From an uncultured Bordetella sp. (GTDB lineage Bacteria; Pseudomonadota; Gammaproteobacteria; Burkholderiales; Burkholderiaceae_B): DNA of 13,113 bases. Below, in pieces: positions 6,349 through 12,670 of the stretch (its first letter is position 1; each line of letters begins with the position of its first letter). The stretch is taken from assembly GCA_937881145.1 (NCBI GenBank), contig CALGFL010000020.1:1-13113 (forward strand), given 5' to 3'. The notes under the pieces were generated by a model, which saw only the letters and a program-made list of their open reading frames with translations, had not been told where the DNA came from and searched no databases. A program made the position numbers and the translations under genes.

Positions 6349-7688
6349 CCGCGCCGCACTCGCAAGACCTCGCGGCGCGCAGCCTGCGCAGCGTCTGGCA
6401 TCCCTGCACCCAGATGCGCCGGCATGAAAGCGTGCCGCCGATTGCCGTCGCCCGAGGCCACGGACCCTGGCTTTACGACGCCGACGGGCGCCGCTATCTG
6501 GATGCGATCAGCTCATGGTGGGTCAACCTTTTCGGGCATACCAATGCGCGCATCAACCGCGCGCTGATCGATCAGCTGGAACGGCTGGAGCACGCCATGT
6601 TGGCGGGCTTCACGCACGAGCCCGTGGTCGCGTTGTCGGAAAAACTTTCCGCGCTCACCGGTCACGCGCTGGGCCGCTGCTTCTATGCCTCGGACGGTGC
6701 TTCGGCGGTGGAAATCGCGCTCAAGATGAGCGTGCATGCCTGGCGCAACGCCGGCCATGCACGCAAGAACGAGTTCATCTGCCTGGCCGGCGGCTACCAC
6801 GGCGAAACGCTAGGCGCGCTGGGCGTCACCGATACCGCGCTGTTTCGCGCGCCCTATGAAGCCATGCTCAGGCCGGCGCATATCGCCGCCTCGCCCGATG
6901 CCCGCTACACCCTGCCGGGCGAAGGCCCGGGCGCCGCCGCCGCGCGGGCGCTGGCGGATATGGAACAGCTGCTGCAGCGCCGCCACGGCCGCATCGCTGC
7001 CGTCATCGTCGAGCCGCTGGTGCAGTGCGCGAACGGCATGGCCATGCATGATGCCGACTATATGGCGGGCCTGCGTGCCCTGTGCGACACCTATGGCGCG
7101 CACCTGATCGCCGACGAGATCGCAGTCGGCTGCGGTCGCACCGGCACCTTCTTCGCCAGCGAACAGTCCGGCGTCTGGCCGGATCTGCTGTGCCTGTCCA
7201 AAGGCATTACCGGCGGATACCTGCCGCTTTCGCTGGTGATGGCGCAAGAGCATATCTACCAGGCGTTCTACGACGACGACCTGCACAGGGGGTTCCTGCA
7301 TTCGCATTCCTATACCGGTAATCCGCTGGCTTGCCGCGCCGCGCTGGAGACGCTGGCGATCTTCGAGGACGAGCAGGTGCTGGAACGCAACCGGGGCTTC
7401 GCACAGACGCTGAGCGCGGCGCTGCAGCCCTTGGCGCAAGACCCGCGCGTCGCCCACTTCCGTCGTACCGGTACCATCTGGGCCTGCGACGTCGTCTTTG
7501 ACGATGACGCGGCCGCGGCCGGCTTTTCGCGCCGTTTCGCGCTCGAGGCGGCGCGCCGCGAATTGCTGCTGCGCCCCATCGGCAACACGCTCTATCTGAT
7601 GCCGCCTTATATCCTGGACGCGCAAGAGGCGGATTGGCTGGCCCGGCGCGTCCACGACGTCTTCACCGCCGTAATGGAGGGAGCATGA
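6345..7688 (+). CDS. bioA: Adenosylmethionine-8-amino-7-oxononanoate aminotransferase BioA
   Basis: A 447-residue class III PLP aminotransferase that converts 8-amino-7-oxononanoate to 7,8-diaminopelargonate. Motifs: WHPCTQM (18-24), SSWWVNLFGH (57-66), YASDGASAVEIALKM (114-128), GGYHGETLGALGV (149-161), ADEIAVGCGRTG (256-267) with Asp257 for the PLP nitrogen, Schiff-base Lys286 in CLSKGITGGYLP, and HSHSYTGNPLAC (319-330). The C-terminal LRPIG...LYLMPPY matches the substrate Arg region of E. coli BioA. The overall pattern (WVNxFGH, HSxxYTGN, FYDD) is that of Pseudomonas-type BioA, and parts also resemble the lysine-using B. subtilis enzyme, so the amino donor is probably but not certainly S-adenosylmethionine. 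The E. coli Tyr17 position is Cys21. The start overlaps the bioF stop by ATGA, and the stop overlaps bioD the same way. Confidence 0.95.
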   Translation: MTAPHSQDLAARSLRSVWHPCTQMRRHESVPPIAVARGHGPWLYDADGRRYLDAISSWWVNLFGHTNARINRALIDQLERLEHAMLAGFTHEPVVALSEKLSALTGHALGRCFYASDGASAVEIALKMSVHAWRNAGHARKNEFICLAGGYHGETLGALGVTDTALFRAPYEAMLRPAHIAASPDARYTLPGEGPGAAAARALADMEQLLQRRHGRIAAVIVEPLVQCANGMAMHDADYMAGLRALCDTYGAHLIADEIAVGCGRTGTFFASEQSGVWPDLLCLSKGITGGYLPLSLVMAQEHIYQAFYDDDLHRGFLHSHSYTGNPLACRAALETLAIFEDEQVLERNRGFAQTLSAALQPLAQDPRVAHFRRTGTIWACDVVFDDDAAAAGFSRRFALEAARRELLLRPIGNTLYLMPPYILDAQEADWLARRVHDVFTAVMEGA

Positions 7689-8401
7689 ACGAGGCCGCGC
7701 GGCCATCCGGCCTGTTCGTGACCGGAACCGATACCGGCGTAGGCAAGACGCTGGTGGCTGCGGCGTTGATACGCCTGCATGCCGAAAGAGGCTGGCGCAC
7801 GGCCGGCATGAAACCGGTGGCTTCGGGGGCTTTCCATGACGGCACGATTTGGCGCAATGAAGATGCCGATGCCTTGCGTTCGGCCGCCAACGTCGCGCTG
7901 CCCGAACCGCTCCTGAACCCCTATCTGTTCAAGAGCGCAACGGCCCCGCACATTGCCGCCGCGCAGGAAGGCATCGCCATCGATGCGGACCATCTGGAGC
8001 GTTGCTATCGCGACATCGGCAAGCTCGCCGATGTCGTGGTGGTCGAGGGGGCAGGAGGCTTCATCGTGCCGCTGGATGCCGCCGGCAACAGCGACGACTT
8101 CGTCGCGCGGCTGGGCTTGCCGGTCGTCCTGGTCGTGGGAATCCGGCTGGGCTGCATCAATCATGCCCTGCTGACGCAGCAGGCCATTCTGGCCAAGCCG
8201 CTGCGGCTGGCGGGCTGGGTCGCCAACCGGATCGATCCGGACGAGCCTTATGCCCAGGCCATGATCGACAGCCTGCGCCAGCGCATCCATGCTCCCCTGC
8301 TGGGGCAGCTTCCCTGGTCGCCGGTTATGGACGCCCGTCAGGCGGCGCGTCTGCTCGATCCCCTTGCACTGGGACTTTCTCGGGCGGTCGCCGTCCCTTG
8401 A
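7685..8401 (+). CDS. bioD: Dethiobiotin synthetase BioD
   Basis: A 238-residue ATP-dependent carboxylase that closes the ureido ring of dethiobiotin from 7,8-diaminopelargonate, CO2 and ATP. The P-loop is FVTGTDTGVGKT (11-22) with Lys21. MKPVASG (42-48) supplies the second conserved lysine (Lys43). The VEGAGGFIVPL segment (120-130) holds Glu121 and the Gly-rich loop of the family. Length is typical (E. coli BioD about 225). A strong Shine-Dalgarno GGAGGGA precedes the ATG inside the bioA 3' end, and the start overlaps the bioA TGA by 4 bp. It is the last gene of the operon: bioB does not follow. No convincing terminator was found after it; a GAAACC/GGTTTC inverted repeat at 8403-8416 has a two-base loop and no T run. 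Confidence 0.95.
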   Translation: MNEAARPSGLFVTGTDTGVGKTLVAAALIRLHAERGWRTAGMKPVASGAFHDGTIWRNEDADALRSAANVALPEPLLNPYLFKSATAPHIAAAQEGIAIDADHLERCYRDIGKLADVVVVEGAGGFIVPLDAAGNSDDFVARLGLPVVLVVGIRLGCINHALLTQQAILAKPLRLAGWVANRIDPDEPYAQAMIDSLRQRIHAPLLGQLPWSPVMDARQAARLLDPLALGLSRAVAVP

Positions 8402-8554
8402 TGAAACCACGGTTTCCCGCTTGTCCGCGCGCGCCGCCACAGCGTCGTTCGGCGGGTTGCCGGGCGGATTGCTCCAGGTCGTAGTCGAGCTCAATTCGAG
8501 CAGCGCGTCGGTGTCCATGTCCGGCACGCCGGTTTGACCTCTTGCGATTTTCAT
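8402..8554 (-). pseudogene. Possible remnant of a minus-strand gene between bioD and the LysE gene
   Basis: The gap between bioD and the exporter gene has no plus-strand gene. On the minus strand a frame from ATG 8554 (or the internal ATG 8518, reading MDTDALLELSSTTTW) is open with third positions strongly G/C-biased, as in real genes here. It has no stop before it runs antisense into bioD, so there is no credible 3' end. I do not recognise the product. 'MDTDALL' recalls the first residues of many LysR regulators, which often sit divergent from LysE-type exporters, but nothing after it fits a LysR helix-turn-helix. It may be a truncated 5' end, or chance coding bias. Confidence 0.2.
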
Positions 8555-8593
8555 GGATAACTTGCCGGGTATGCCTTCTTTGAGGAATCCGGA

Positions 8594-9226
8594 ATGTCTC
8601 TGCATGCCTGGCTCGCCTTTGTCGGCGCGAGCATCATCCTTCTGCTGATCCCCGGACCGACCATTCTGCTGGTCATCGGCGATACGCTGGCCAACCGCGG
8701 CCGATCCGCCTGGAGCACGATCGCGGGCGTTGCCGCGGGCGACACAACGTCGATGTCGATTTCGCTTGCCGGCGCGGGCGCCCTGCTCGCGGCGTCGGCC
8801 GCGGCCTTCACCGTGCTCAAACTCATCGGCGGCACGTATCTGGTCTATCTGGGCGCGAAGTCCATTCTGGGCGCGCGGCGCCTGCGCGATGAGACGGCGC
8901 AGACCGCGTTGCCGATGCCGGGAAAGTACGCAAGCCGGCGCTTCGTGTCGGCCTGGACCGTGACCGCGCTCAATCCCAAGAGCATCGTTTTCTTCGTCGC
9001 ATTCGCGCCCCAGTTCATTGCGGCAGACCACAGTTTCGTATCGCAGTGCGCCATTCTGCTGCCGACTTTCGTCCTGCTCGCGTCCGCCAACGCGGCCATG
9101 TATGCCCTGGCGGCCAGGCGGCTTTCGACCCGCCTGACCAGCGCGGCCGCGCAGCGGCGCTTCGGCTACGCCGGCGGTGCGGTGCTGCTCGGCGCGGGCG
9201 CGATCACGCTCGGCATGCGGGCTTGA
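8594..9226 (+). CDS. LysE/RhtB-family amino-acid exporter
   Basis: A 210-residue, very hydrophobic inner-membrane protein with about six predicted helices. Family marks are the early LLIPGPTILLVIG (18-29), the Gly-rich TIAGVAAGD (42-50), LKLIGGTYLVYLGAKSI (75-91) and the LNPKS motif (126-130) followed by IVFFVAFAPQFI, the usual LysE/RhtB/CadD pattern. Known relatives export lysine/arginine, homoserine/threonine or other small amino acids; the substrate here is not readable. The ATG at 8594 has a Shine-Dalgarno GAGGA at 8582-8586. The stop is 4 bp before the beta-lactamase start, so the two are probably co-transcribed. No divergent regulator survives upstream, only the dubious remnant at 8402-8554. 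Confidence 0.9.
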   Translation: MSLHAWLAFVGASIILLLIPGPTILLVIGDTLANRGRSAWSTIAGVAAGDTTSMSISLAGAGALLAASAAAFTVLKLIGGTYLVYLGAKSILGARRLRDETAQTALPMPGKYASRRFVSAWTVTALNPKSIVFFVAFAPQFIAADHSFVSQCAILLPTFVLLASANAAMYALAARRLSTRLTSAAAQRRFGYAGGAVLLGAGAITLGMRA

Positions 9227-9230
9227 CGGC

Positions 9231-10040
9231 ATGGCCGCACGCACCCTTTTTCTTGTCCTTGCGGCAAGCTTGATCGGCTTTGCTCAACCGGTGCAGGCCA
9301 GGACGATCTGCACCCTCGTCGTCGACGCAAAAACAGGCAAGACCGTGGCCGAACAAGGCGATTGCGCGACGCGCGTAACGCCGGCTTCGACCGCCAAGAT
9401 CGCGTTCGCCGTAATGGGCTACGACGCCGGTTTTCTCAAGACCGAGCACGATCCGACGCTGCCGTACAAGCCCGGCTACGTGGACTGGGGCGGCGCGGCC
9501 TGGCGCCAGCCGACCGATCCGGTGCGCTGGCTCAAGTACTCGGTCGTCTGGTTCTCGCAGCAGGTCACGCATGCGCTGGGCGAAATGGCGCTGCACGACT
9601 ACGCGGCGAAATTGGGCTACGGCAACGCCGATTTTTCCGGCGATCCGGGCAAGAAGAACGGCCTGGAGCGCGCGTGGATCGCCTCTTCGCTGAAGATCTC
9701 GCCGCGAGAGCAAATCGCTTTTCTGACCAAGCTCGTGAACCGGCAACTCCCGGTCAGCACGCATGCCATCGACATGACGCTGAACATCGTGGAAAAGCAT
9801 CCGGTACAGGACGGCTGGACCGTGCACGGCAAGACCGGCATGGCCTATCCGCGCAAGCCCGACTACACCTTCGACGAGGATCACCCCTGGGGCTGGTTCG
9901 TCGGTTGGGCCGAAAAAGACGGCCGCGTCGCGGTCTTTGCCCGGCTGGTCCAGGACGAAAAGAAAATGCCCGGCACCGCCGGCAACCGCACCCGCGATGC
10001 CATGTATGCTGAATTGCCCACGCTATTGCGCGGCATGTGA
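9231..10040 (+). CDS. Class D (OXA-type) beta-lactamase
   Basis: A 269-residue periplasmic serine beta-lactamase or close relative. The N-terminal signal peptide (hydrophobic 5-18, predicted cut after AQPVQA near residue 24) is followed by the class D motifs: active-site PASTAK with Ser53 and Lys56, WLKYSVVWFSQ with the S-x-V triad at 104-106, YGN (130-132), a Trp at 149 (AWIASSLKIS) corresponding to the one that protects the carbamylated lysine, and HGKTG (199-203). DWGGAAWRQPTDPVRW and PGKKNGLERAWI closely resemble the layout of Achromobacter OXA-114. Odd point: the first motif reads S-T-A-K where OXA enzymes nearly always have S-T-F-K. No strong Shine-Dalgarno; the start 4 bp after the lysE stop suggests translational coupling. 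Whether it hydrolyses beta-lactams is not shown by sequence alone. Confidence 0.88.
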   Translation: MAARTLFLVLAASLIGFAQPVQARTICTLVVDAKTGKTVAEQGDCATRVTPASTAKIAFAVMGYDAGFLKTEHDPTLPYKPGYVDWGGAAWRQPTDPVRWLKYSVVWFSQQVTHALGEMALHDYAAKLGYGNADFSGDPGKKNGLERAWIASSLKISPREQIAFLTKLVNRQLPVSTHAIDMTLNIVEKHPVQDGWTVHGKTGMAYPRKPDYTFDEDHPWGWFVGWAEKDGRVAVFARLVQDEKKMPGTAGNRTRDAMYAELPTLLRGM

Positions 10041-10074
10041 CGCGCGCGCAACCCTTTATTCACGAGACCAACTC

Positions 10075-10707
10075 ATGAGCGAATTCTCCGCCGACATCTA
10101 CACCGAGCCTTCCGGACTCGATTTCGACACACTGAAAAACCTCGGCCCGCTGTCGGGCATGGCCGGCATATGGCAAGGTACGCGCGGGCTGGACGTCAAG
10201 CCCAAGGCCGAAGGCCCCAGGAAACAGGCCTTCGTCGAACGTATCGAGCTGCAGCCCATTGATCCCCAGACCAACGGGCCGCAGCTTTTCTACGGCCTGC
10301 GCTATCACACGCACATGGTCAAGCCTGATCAGGTCAAGACCTATCACGATCAGGTCGGCTACTGGCTCTGGGAGCCGGCGACCGGCGCGATCATCCACTC
10401 CTTGACCATTCCGCGCGGCCAGACCGCGATGGCGGGCGGCACGGCGTCCGCGGATGCCAAGGAATTCGAGCTCGTGGCCACGCGCGGCATCGAGACCTAC
10501 GGCATCTGTTCGAACCCTTTTCTCGAACACGCCTTCAAGACCGTCGAGTTCCGCATTCACGTAACGATCAACCCGGACGGAACCTGGTCCTACGAGCAGG
10601 ACACCGTGATGATGATTCGCGGCCAGGAGGAGCCCTTCCATCACACCGATCGCAACACGCTCAGCAAGATCGGCGAGCCCACGCCCAATCCCATGGCGGT
10701 GAAATAG
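10075..10707 (+). CDS. Heme-binding beta-barrel (nitrobindin/FABP-like) protein
   Basis: A 210-residue soluble protein without signal peptide. The N-terminal region has LGPLSGMAGIWQGTRGLD (23-40), the 'LxpLxGxWxGxG' signature of the THAP4/nitrobindin-type heme-binding domain, here with Thr-Arg-Gly after the tryptophan strand. Repeated beta-strand segments follow (FVERIELQPI, LFYGLRYHTHM, VGYWLWEPATGAIIHSL, FELVATRG, FRIHVTINPDGTWSYEQDT), and a C-terminal PFHHTDRNTLSKI (187-199) puts His189/His190 where nitrobindins carry the proximal heme histidine. It appears somewhat longer than minimal nitrobindins. Known members bind ferric heme and NO or isomerise peroxynitrite; a role here is inferred only. 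It is 34 bp after the beta-lactamase with a weak GAGA ribosome site, so it may share that transcript. A GGCCG/CGGCC inverted repeat (10707-10722) overlaps its stop without a T run. Confidence 0.7.
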   Translation: MSEFSADIYTEPSGLDFDTLKNLGPLSGMAGIWQGTRGLDVKPKAEGPRKQAFVERIELQPIDPQTNGPQLFYGLRYHTHMVKPDQVKTYHDQVGYWLWEPATGAIIHSLTIPRGQTAMAGGTASADAKEFELVATRGIETYGICSNPFLEHAFKTVEFRIHVTINPDGTWSYEQDTVMMIRGQEEPFHHTDRNTLSKIGEPTPNPMAVK

Positions 10708-10760
10708 GCCGATCTGGCGGCCTGGCGCGCCGGGTGTCCGCGGCGCAACCGGGCTTATTC

Positions 10761-10789
10761 ATGATTTCGTCGTCGGCGTTTTGTAAGAT
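10761..10789 (+). promoter_or_regulatory. Candidate promoter of the cation-efflux gene
   Basis: ATGATT (10761-10766) and TAAGAT (10784-10789) are 17 bp apart, matching the consensus at 3/6 and 4/6 positions. This is the only spaced pair I see in the 138-bp gap before the transporter; it would start transcription near 10796, just ahead of the tandem repeat. Weak on its own. Confidence 0.25.
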
Positions 10790-10801
10790 ACGGCTGGCGA
10801 A

Positions 10802-10837
10802 CAGACTTCAACGCAGACTTCAACGCAGACTTCAACG
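10802..10837 (+). repeat. Three perfect 12-bp tandem repeats in the leader of the cation-efflux gene
   Basis: CAGACTTCAACG occurs three times head to tail with no mismatch (10802-10813, 10814-10825, 10826-10837). The array ends 8 bp before the ATG at 10846, where a Shine-Dalgarno would be expected and none is visible. The frame of the downstream gene is open through the array but has no start codon in it, so the repeat is most likely untranslated leader. The unit length keeps frame. Confidence 0.9.
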
Positions 10838-10845
10838 GATTCCCC

Positions 10846-11859
10846 ATGGCCGGCCACGACCACTCCAAGCACGACGACCATGACCATCATGGGCATGCGC
10901 ACCATGACCATGGCCACTCGCACCGCGGGCACGACCATGGCCACGCCGGCCACGATCATCTGCACGGCATCACGGATCAGCGCCGCATAGGCTGGGCCTT
11001 CGTCGTCATCGCGATATTCATGGTGGTGGAGATCGTCGGCGGCATGGTCTCGGGTTCGCTGGCGCTGCTGGCCGACGCCGGCCACATGCTCAGCGACACG
11101 GCGGCCTTGGGGTTCAGCTGGACGGCGATCCAGTACGGCAAGCGCCCCGCCACGTCGCAGCTGTCCTATGGTTATAAACGGCTCGAAGTGCTGGCGGCCT
11201 TCGTCAATGGTTGCGCCCTTTTCGTCATCGCGGCCTGGATCGTGATCGAAGCATTCAGCCGTTTCGCCGCCCCGGTGCCCGTGGTGGGCAAGACCATGCT
11301 GGCGGTCGCCTTCGCCGGCCTGGCCGCCAATATCGCGGCCTTCATGCTGCTGCACGGCGGCAACCGCGAAAACCTCAACATGCGAGGCGCCTGGCTGCAC
11401 GTGATGGGCGACATGCTGGGCTCGGTAGCCGCCATCGTGGCCGCAGTCGTCATTCTTGCCACCGGCTGGATGCCCATCGATCCCATCCTGTCCATCGTGG
11501 TGGCGATCATTATTCTCAAGAGCGCCTGGGGCATCGTCAAATCGTCGGCCCACATCCTGCTCGAAGGCACGCCGGCGGGCGTCACCCTGGCCGACATCAA
11601 GGCCGATCTCGAAACCCACGTGCCCGAGATCCGCGATGCGCATCACATCCATGCCTGGTCCATCACGGGCGAGCAGCATATGGTGACTTTGCACGTGCTG
11701 CCCGCCAGCGGCGTAGCCGCGCGCGATGCGGTGAGCGCGGTACAGCGCCGCCTGGCTGTGCGCTTCGGCATCGATCACGCCACGGTGCAGGTCGAAGAAG
11801 GCGTATGCCTCGATCTGCCGGACCGCGATAGCACGAGTGCCTGCTGTGCAAACCATTGA
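10846..11859 (+). CDS. Cation diffusion facilitator, CzcD/ZitB-like Zn(II)/Cd(II)/Co(II) exporter
   Basis: A 337-residue inner-membrane metal/proton antiporter. Residues 1-40 carry 18 histidines (HDHSKHDDHDHHGHAHHDHG and onward), a cytoplasmic metal-binding tail. Six helices follow (roughly 48-66, 70-95, 115-136, 149-170, 185-207, 212-233). The transport site is seen as the H-x3-D pairs of TM2 (LADAGHMLSD, His80/Asp84) and TM5 (HVMGD, His185/Asp189), the arrangement of CzcD/ZitB-type zinc exporters. A cytoplasmic C-terminal domain (about 240-337) includes DAHHIHAWSITGEQHMVTLHV, the usual metal-binding dimer fold, and the protein ends in a Cys-Cys (SACCANH). ATG 10846 starts the His tail; there is an in-frame stop at 10762-10764 and no other start between. 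It is likely monocistronic or shares a transcript with SURF1 43 bp downstream. Metal specificity is inferred. Confidence 0.95.
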   Translation: MAGHDHSKHDDHDHHGHAHHDHGHSHRGHDHGHAGHDHLHGITDQRRIGWAFVVIAIFMVVEIVGGMVSGSLALLADAGHMLSDTAALGFSWTAIQYGKRPATSQLSYGYKRLEVLAAFVNGCALFVIAAWIVIEAFSRFAAPVPVVGKTMLAVAFAGLAANIAAFMLLHGGNRENLNMRGAWLHVMGDMLGSVAAIVAAVVILATGWMPIDPILSIVVAIIILKSAWGIVKSSAHILLEGTPAGVTLADIKADLETHVPEIRDAHHIHAWSITGEQHMVTLHVLPASGVAARDAVSAVQRRLAVRFGIDHATVQVEEGVCLDLPDRDSTSACCANH

Positions 11860-11867
11860 TTTACAGG

Positions 11868-11884
11868 CAGCCGATGGCCGGCTG
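11868..11884 (+). terminator. Weak hairpin after the cation-efflux gene
   Basis: CAGCCG-ATGGC-CGGCTG forms a 6-bp stem with a 5-base loop 9 bp after the stop, followed by TTCATT rather than a T run. It could attenuate transcription into SURF1, but as a Rho-independent terminator it is poor. Confidence 0.25.
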
Positions 11885-11902
11885 TTCATTCTGGAATAGA
11901 CC

Positions 11903-12670
11903 TTGAACGCATCTTCCGATTCTTGCGCCGGGCCCCGTCCGGTGCGCCTGGCTGTCATCGCCCTGATTTCGCTGCTGCTCTTCGCGACGTTTTGTTCCCT
12001 GGGTGTCTGGCAGGTTCATCGCCGCGCGTGGAAGCTGGACCTGATAGCCAAGGTCGATAGCCGCGTGCATCGTCCGGCCATCGAAGCGCCGCTGCGGCCG
12101 CAATGGCCGGCCGTGAACGCGGCGGACGACGAGTATCTGCACGTTCAGGCCAGCGGCACTTTTTTGTACGATAAGCAGACCCTGGTGCAGGCAGTCACCG
12201 ACTTGGGCAGCGGATTCTGGGTGCTGACGCCGCTGCGGCGCGACGACGGCGAACTGGTGATGGTCAACCGCGGCTTCGTGCTGCCCGAATGGCGCAAAGA
12301 GGCAAGCGCCGCGCCCGCCTCTTCCACCCGGGTCACGGTGGCCGGACTGCTGCGCATGGACGAGCCCAAGGGCGTCTTCCTGCGGCACAACGACGCGGCC
12401 ATCGACCTTTGGTACACCCGCGATCTGCAGGGCATCGCCGCCAAGCGCGGCCTGGGGCCGGTGGCGCCGTATTTCATCGATATGCAGGCCGGTCCGGGCG
12501 CGCAGCCCGACCCCAGGACGGCCCCGGTACCGGGGCTGACGCAGGTCCATTTTCCCAACAACCACATGAGCTACCTGGTCACCTGGTTCGCGCTGGCGGC
12601 GATGACGCTGGCGGGCGCGGGCCTGCTCTGGCGCGACGAATGGCGCCGGGGCAGCCGGCTCAAGAAATAA
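11903..12670 (+). CDS. SURF1-family cytochrome oxidase assembly protein
   Basis: A 255-residue membrane protein of the SURF1/Shy1 family, which helps insert heme into heme-copper oxidases. The topology is the family's two-helix hairpin: TM1 (about 15-34) followed directly by the CSLGVWQVHRRAWKLDLI motif (31-48), a periplasmic domain with GFWVLTPLRRDDGELVMVNRGFV (104-126) and WYTRDL, then HFPNNHMSYLVTWFALA (216-232) leading into TM2 and a short basic tail. The start is TTG 11903: an in-frame TAG at 11897-11899 rules out anything earlier, and no ATG exists before residue 120 in frame. A GGAA (11893-11896) is the only ribosome-site candidate. SURF1 genes usually sit with oxidase subunits (ctaG-ctaE or cyo operons); here it follows a metal exporter. 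Its last 11 bp overlap the convergent gene. Confidence 0.9.
   Translation: MNASSDSCAGPRPVRLAVIALISLLLFATFCSLGVWQVHRRAWKLDLIAKVDSRVHRPAIEAPLRPQWPAVNAADDEYLHVQASGTFLYDKQTLVQAVTDLGSGFWVLTPLRRDDGELVMVNRGFVLPEWRKEASAAPASSTRVTVAGLLRMDEPKGVFLRHNDAAIDLWYTRDLQGIAAKRGLGPVAPYFIDMQAGPGAQPDPRTAPVPGLTQVHFPNNHMSYLVTWFALAAMTLAGAGLLWRDEWRRGSRLKK

Noticed and set aside
8403..8416. GAAACC-AC-GGTTTC inverted repeat after bioD as a terminator
   Set aside because: The loop would be two bases and no T run follows, so it does not look like a Rho-independent terminator.
8401..8487. A 28-codon plus-strand ORF overlapping the bioD stop as TGATG, with three Cys
   Set aside because: No clear codon bias, no Shine-Dalgarno of its own and no recognisable similarity; the minus-strand frame in the same place looks more coding-like.
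7607..9244. A 545-codon open frame on the minus strand across bioD and the exporter gene
   Set aside because: It is antisense to two genes with clear family motifs on the plus strand, its product is low-complexity Arg/Gly/Gln-rich, and such frames are common in high-GC DNA. Only the part lying in the gap (8402-8554) was kept, as a doubtful remnant.
10762..10845. Extension of the cation-efflux protein upstream through the 12-bp repeats (ADFN repeats)
   Set aside because: The frame is open to a stop at 10762-10764 but contains no ATG, GTG, TTG or CTG before 10846.
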